Shown piece after piece: positions 5,359-8,481 of a stretch of DNA of 8,481 bases. Each line of letters opens with the position of its first letter. The first letter of the stretch is position 1. A program made the position numbers and the translations under genes. The DNA is from RGIG8306 sp964426655 (GTDB lineage Bacteria; Bacillota; Clostridia; Lachnospirales; Lachnospiraceae). Under the pieces are notes generated by a model. That model did no database searches, was not told the origin of the DNA, and saw only the letters and a list, made by a program, of their open reading frames with translations. The DNA lies in assembly GCA_964426655.1 (NCBI GenBank), contig CAYRQT010000062.1, forward strand, positions 1 through 8,481, read 5' to 3'.

Positions 5359-6974
5359 ATGAATCAGAATATGTTTTGTTATCAATGTCAGGAAACCGCC
5401 GGAGGAACCGGCTGCACCAGAATGGGGGTCTGTGGCAAGCAGCCAAAAACAGCAGCCATGCAGGATCTGCTGGTATTTGCCACAAAGGGGCTGTCGGCGG
5501 TCACCACACAATTGCGCAAGCAGGGGAAAGAGATTTCCCGAGAAGTCAATCATCTGGTTACCCGGAATCTGTTTACCACCATTACCAATGCCAATTTTGA
5601 TGAGACGGCCATCATTGCCCACATCCGGCACACACTGGAAGTAAAGGAGACACTGCTGGCACAGATAGAAGACTGGGGCACTCTTCCCACAGAAGCCATC
5701 TGGACGGGGGAAGAGGGGGCATTTGAACAAAAGGCAGAAGAGGTGGGGGTCCTTTCTGCAAAAGACGAGGATATTCGCAGCCTTCGTGAACTGATTACCT
5801 ATGGTTTAAAGGGACTTTCTGCTTACAGCAAGCATGCCAATGCCCTGCTTAGGGATGATCCGGAGGTGGATGGATTTATTCAGGAGGCTTTGGCAGCGAC
5901 CCTGGATGATGGGATGACCGTGGATGACCTGGTGGCCCTGACTCTGAAGACGGAATGGCGCTTCTTGATTAGGCCAACACAGAGGCATATGGGCACCCGG
6001 AAATGACCCGGGTATCTCTGGGCGTGGGAAACCGGCCCGGCATCCTGGTATCCGGACACGATCTGCGGGACCTGGAAATGCTGCTGGAGCAGACAAAGGA
6101 CATAGGGGTGGATGTGTACACCCATTCGGAAATGCTGCCGGCCCATTACTACCCTGCCTTTAAGAAATACAGCCATTTTGCAGGCAATTACGGGAATGCC
6201 TGGTGGAAGCAAAAGGAAGAGTTCGAAAGCTTTCAGGGCCCCATTCTGATGACGACAAACTGTATCGTACCGCCTAAGGACAGCTACAAAAACCGCCTGT
6301 TTACCACGGGTGCTGCAGGGTATCCGGGCTGTGTACACATTCCGGGAGACATTGGGGAGCAGAAGGATTTTAGCCTGCTGATTGAGATGGCAAAGACCTG
6401 TAATCCCCCCATGCCTCTGGAAGAAGGGGAAATTGTGGGAGGCTTCGCCCATCATCAGGTGCTGGCGCTGGCAGACCAGATTGTGGAAGGGGTTAAAAGT
6501 GGCGCCATTGGCCGGTTTGTGGTGATGGCCGGCTGCGATGGCAGAATGAAAAATCGGGAATATTATACGGCGTTTGCAAGAGCTCTGCCTAAAGATGCCA
6601 TTATTCTGACAGCAGGCTGCGCAAAGTACAGATACAATAAGTTGCAGTTGGGAGACATTGGGGGGATTCCCAGGGTGCTGGATGCAGGACAGTGCAACGA
6701 TTCCTATTCCCTGGCGGTCATTGCCTTGCAGCTTAAAGAAATATTTGGGTTGGAGGACATCAATCAGCTGCCCATCATTTACAACATTGCCTGGTACGAG
6801 CAAAAGGCGGTTATTGTGCTGCTGGCGTTGCTGTCTCTGGGGGTAAAAAACATTCATTTGGGGCCCACATTGCCTGCGTTTCTTTCCCCCAATGTGGCAA
6901 AAGTGCTGATGGAAAATTTCGGCATAGCAGGTATTCAGACGGTGGAAGAAGATATGGCCCTGTTTTTTTCATAA
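5359..6974 (+). pseudogene. hcp: Hybrid-cluster protein (hydroxylamine/NO reductase), interrupted by a frameshift and a stop
   Basis: Hcp reduces NO or hydroxylamine in anaerobes by means of an unusual Fe-S-O hybrid cluster. The ATG at 5359 follows AAGGAGG (5347-5353); a TTG further upstream lies in the promoter and is rejected. The first part has the [4Fe-4S] ligands Cys7, Cys10, Cys19 and Cys25 and runs on to the TGA at 6004-6006 (215 residues). The rest is read in another frame, open from 5973 and from the ATG at 6003. It carries the hybrid-cluster ligands of the family: GHD, the Glu of HSEMLP, TTNC, GYPGC, AGCDG, TAGC and the Glu of WYEQK. Both halves follow the family to the normal C-terminus. 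The span of 1616 bases is not a multiple of three. It is probably inactive, unless the lesion is a sequencing error or the halves assemble. Confidence 0.85.
5951..5972 (+). other. Double lesion in hcp: frameshift and TAG codon
   Basis: Up to about 5951 the frame starting at 5359 reads VALTLKT as expected. The next expected family residues, roughly GEYGVKAMALLD, are missing in part; the frame two positions on reads G-MALLD at 5952-5969, then TAG (5970-5972), then ANTEAYGHPEMTRV. A deletion of about 19 bases would explain the shift and the shortened segment; its size is estimated from remembered family sequences and not measured. The TAG stands where relatives have Glu or Lys, one base change from GAG or AAG. 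In the original frame the sequence after 5953 reads into unrelated residues. Confidence 0.8.
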
Positions 6975-6993
6975 TTTGTGCGGATAAGAGCAG

Positions 6994-7046
6994 ACCGCAG
7001 CAGAACCACGGTACGTAAGGAACCGGGGCCTGCTGCGGTTTTGTTT
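6994..7046 (+). terminator. Intrinsic terminator after hcp
   Basis: ACCGCAGCAG (6994-7003) pairs perfectly with CTGCTGCGGT (7030-7039), 19 bases after the hcp stop at 6972-6974, and is followed by a T-rich run. The 26-base loop can form a small inner hairpin, CGGT with ACCG. The GC-rich stem makes this the most stable terminator in the window. Confidence 0.8.
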
Positions 7047-7101
7047 ACTGGAGTTTACATCCTTTTGGTGATATAGTGGTTATATAAAACGGGTAGATTC
7101 T

Positions 7102-7140
7102 ACACTGATTTCTGAATTTCTTCCAATGGCAGTGTTTTTT
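7102..7140 (+). terminator. Possible leader hairpin before the CdaR-type regulator
   Basis: ACACTG (7102-7107) pairs with CAGTGT (7130-7135), followed by five more T residues. With a 22-base loop and a six-base stem it is weak. If transcription starts near the TATATA at 7081-7086, this would lie in the leader and could act as an attenuator; a small palindrome GTAGA-T-TCTAC (7093-7103) lies at its left edge. I could not find a convincing -35 for this promoter. The rest of 7047-7231 holds nothing I recognise. Confidence 0.22.
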
Positions 7141-7231
7141 CCATCTCACAATCGTTAGTCTGTGCTCAATTGAAAAAGGTAAAATGCGTATTCAAAGAAA
7201 AGATGGGCTGCGTGCAGAACAGGAGGATACC

Positions 7232-8308
7232 ATGCGTTTTTTAACATCAGAAAATGCCCAGAAAATTGCGGACAAAATCATGGAAATTGTACCTTATAAC
7301 ATCAACATCATGAATAAAGAAGGAAAAATCATTGCCAGTGGGGACAAAAGCAGGCTTTATGACATCCATAAAGGTGCCAGAAAGGCCCTGGAAATGAAGG
7401 AGGCCTATATTGTTTATGAAGATACGGAAACGGAACGTAAAGGCATTAATCTGCCCATTTTTTTTAATTATGAAATTGAAGGGGTGATTGGCATCAGCGG
7501 AGGCGTGGACGAAGTGATGCAGATTGGACAGATAGCCGTCACGATTGCACAGCTTATGATCGAGAATGCTGTATATACGGAAATCAGTGCCATAAAAGAA
7601 AGTCGTAAAAAAGATTTTTTTTATGAGTGGTGTCAGAGGAAAGAGGAAGAGTATTCGGAGAAGTTTATCCAGCAGGCAGAATTCTATCAGATTGATTTAA
7701 AGAAAATGCGTGTAGCGGTTTATATTTGCGTGAAAAGGGTCAGGTATAGTGTGATAGACCAGCTAAAAATGATGCTGGAAAAAGAAGATTATATTGTTCG
7801 TCAGGGCATGGATGGCATTATGATTTTATTCCCCCAGGAGGAAAGACTGGAAAAAAAACTGGCCGCCATTATGAATATCAGTCCGGATCTGGAGCGGTGC
7901 TACATTGGAGAAACCCATCAAACCGCCTGGCAGACAGTGCAGACAGTGGAGAAAGTGAGAGAAATTGCCGAGCTGTTGCAAAAGCGGGAAAAATTCATAC
8001 GGTATATGGATCTTCAGCTGGAATGCCTGCTTAGGGAGGTGAAGATCAGCAGTACACTGAGAAGGATCATGGAAAAGCTTTTGGAAAAAGATGAAGAAGA
8101 GAATTTAAAGAAAACCATTCTGGTTTATGCACAGATGAACAATGACGGAAAAGGGGTGTGTGACGCCTTGTTCATCCACCGTAACACGCTGAATTATCGC
8201 CTGGAAAAAATACAGGAAATAACCGGTTTAAACCCCAGAAATGGCAGAGAACTCATGCTTTTATATATGGGAATCTTAAAATGGAAAGATGGGAAAGTTT
8301 GTTGGTGA
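7232..8308 (+). CDS. CdaR/PucR-type transcriptional regulator (sugar diacid recognition)
   Basis: 358 residues. Residues about 3-115 resemble the diacid-recognition domain of CdaR (LTSENAQKIADKIMEIVPYNINIMNKEGKIIAS, later GVIGISG). A middle region of about 120-290 resembles the degenerate GGDEF-like part of this family. The C-terminal helix-turn-helix of PucR type covers about 296-350 with HRNTLNYRLEKI at 316-327. Relatives activate genes for glycerate, glucarate or galactarate use in response to such acids. The ATG at 7232 is preferred over one at 7184 because AGGAGG lies 5 bases before it and the domain starts there; the earlier start would add 16 residues without a good ribosome binding site. 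It is separated from hcp by a terminator and probably controls the gene that follows. Confidence 0.85.
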   Translation: MRFLTSENAQKIADKIMEIVPYNINIMNKEGKIIASGDKSRLYDIHKGARKALEMKEAYIVYEDTETERKGINLPIFFNYEIEGVIGISGGVDEVMQIGQIAVTIAQLMIENAVYTEISAIKESRKKDFFYEWCQRKEEEYSEKFIQQAEFYQIDLKKMRVAVYICVKRVRYSVIDQLKMMLEKEDYIVRQGMDGIMILFPQEERLEKKLAAIMNISPDLERCYIGETHQTAWQTVQTVEKVREIAELLQKREKFIRYMDLQLECLLREVKISSTLRRIMEKLLEKDEEENLKKTILVYAQMNNDGKGVCDALFIHRNTLNYRLEKIQEITGLNPRNGRELMLLYMGILKWKDGKVCW

Positions 8309-8316
8309 AAAAATGA

Positions 8317-8334
8317 ATTGTGCAAACGCACAAT
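8317..8334. promoter_or_regulatory. Perfect palindrome, candidate operator of the CdaR-type regulator
   Basis: ATTGTGC (8317-8323) and GCACAAT (8328-8334) are perfect inverted arms around AAAC. The palindrome stands 8 bases after the regulator stop and 100 bases before the start of the next gene. No T-run follows, so it is not a terminator. Its place between a CdaR-type regulator and the gene it would control suggests an operator. No equal copy was seen upstream of the regulator itself. Confidence 0.5.
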
Positions 8335-8433
8335 AAATCGACAAATGTTCGGGATATGCCACATTGTTTGTTGGGCTTTGACATGATACCGTTGAGTTAA
8401 CAACAAAACAGTTCATGAAAAGGAGAGAGAAGT

Positions 8434-8481
8434 TTGAAACAAAAAAGTAGAGGTAAGCCAATAAAAAAGGGTATAGCAAAC
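8434..8481 (+). CDS. Start of a further gene, cut by the window end
   Basis: TTG at 8434 stands 8 bases after AGGAG (8421-8425) and opens 16 codons to the end of the window, reading MKQKSRGKPIKKGIAN. An ATG at 8415 runs into a stop after 11 codons and precedes the ribosome binding site, so TTG is the better start. The strongly basic beginning would suit the cytosolic end of a membrane protein, for example a permease, as is common beside CdaR-type regulators, but too little is visible to name it. TTGACA at 8378-8383 lacks a clear -10 at normal distance. Confidence 0.5.
   Translation, partial: MKQKSRGKPIKKGIAN

Noticed and set aside
5970..5972. TAG in hcp read as pyrrolysine or other recoded amino acid
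   Set aside because: The family has Glu or Lys here, a frameshift lies just upstream, and nothing else in the window suggests recoding; the 4584-5270 gene uses TAG as its normal stop.
5952..6006. Programmed -1 frameshift in hcp
   Set aside because: No slippery heptamer was seen, the in-frame TAG would remain for an early slip, and a late slip would keep a run of unrelated residues in a conserved helix.
5880..6857. Minus-strand frame of 325 codons opposite hcp
   Set aside because: It mirrors the hcp codons, shows no recognisable motif and has no start signals; an antisense shadow despite its length.

Overview
The window reads as a piece of a low- to mid-GC anaerobic Firmicute, most likely class Clostridia (Lachnospiraceae-like). 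The reasons are strong AAGGAGG ribosome binding sites on nearly every gene, AT-rich intergenic DNA against roughly 50% GC genes, a hybrid-cluster protein gene paired with a Crp/Fnr regulator, and a CdaR-type regulator of the kind common in gut Clostridia. All genes seen lie on the + strand. The taxonomic placement is an inference from style and gene content.

Layout. Positions 1-333 are AT-rich and hold no gene, but contain a good sigma-A-type promoter (275-303). It serves a two-gene unit: an MBL-fold metallo-hydrolase (334-1152) and a spermidine-acetyltransferase-like GNAT enzyme (1162-1677). Next comes a tight four-gene unit (1708-5270): a cytosolic periplasmic-binding-protein-like protein with an N-terminal DUF1858-type domain, a UreG/HypB/CobW-like P-loop GTPase with a CPDH motif and two CxxC pairs, a soluble ABC ATPase, and a Crp/Fnr regulator that is probably HcpR. 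Directly downstream is hcp (5359-6974), the hybrid-cluster protein (NO/hydroxylamine reductase), followed by a clear terminator (6994-7046). The right end has a CdaR/PucR-type regulator (7232-8308), a palindrome (8317-8334) and the first 16 codons of a further gene with a TTG start (8434-8481).

How the genes fit together. Two matching palindromes, GTAAC-N4-GTTAC, stand before the four-gene unit (1648-1661, inside the end of the acetyltransferase gene) and before hcp (5283-5296). In both places the palindrome starts exactly 36 bases before a -10-like hexamer, which centres the site near -41.5, the class II activator position of Crp/Fnr proteins. This ties the unexplained binding protein, GTPase and ATPase to the same regulator as hcp. 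None of these three has a signal peptide, and no permease gene is present, so I propose an intracellular metal- or cofactor-handling system serving Hcp or nitrosative-stress defence, not an importer. That function is a hypothesis.

hcp itself appears broken. After codon 197 or so the reading frame shifts, by what looks like a small deletion (about 19 bases by comparison with the remembered family consensus), and six codons later the restored frame carries a TAG where the family usually has Glu or Lys. All [4Fe-4S] ligands lie before the lesion and all hybrid-cluster ligands lie after it. Either the gene is a recent pseudogene, the sequence has an error here, or two coupled half-proteins are made.
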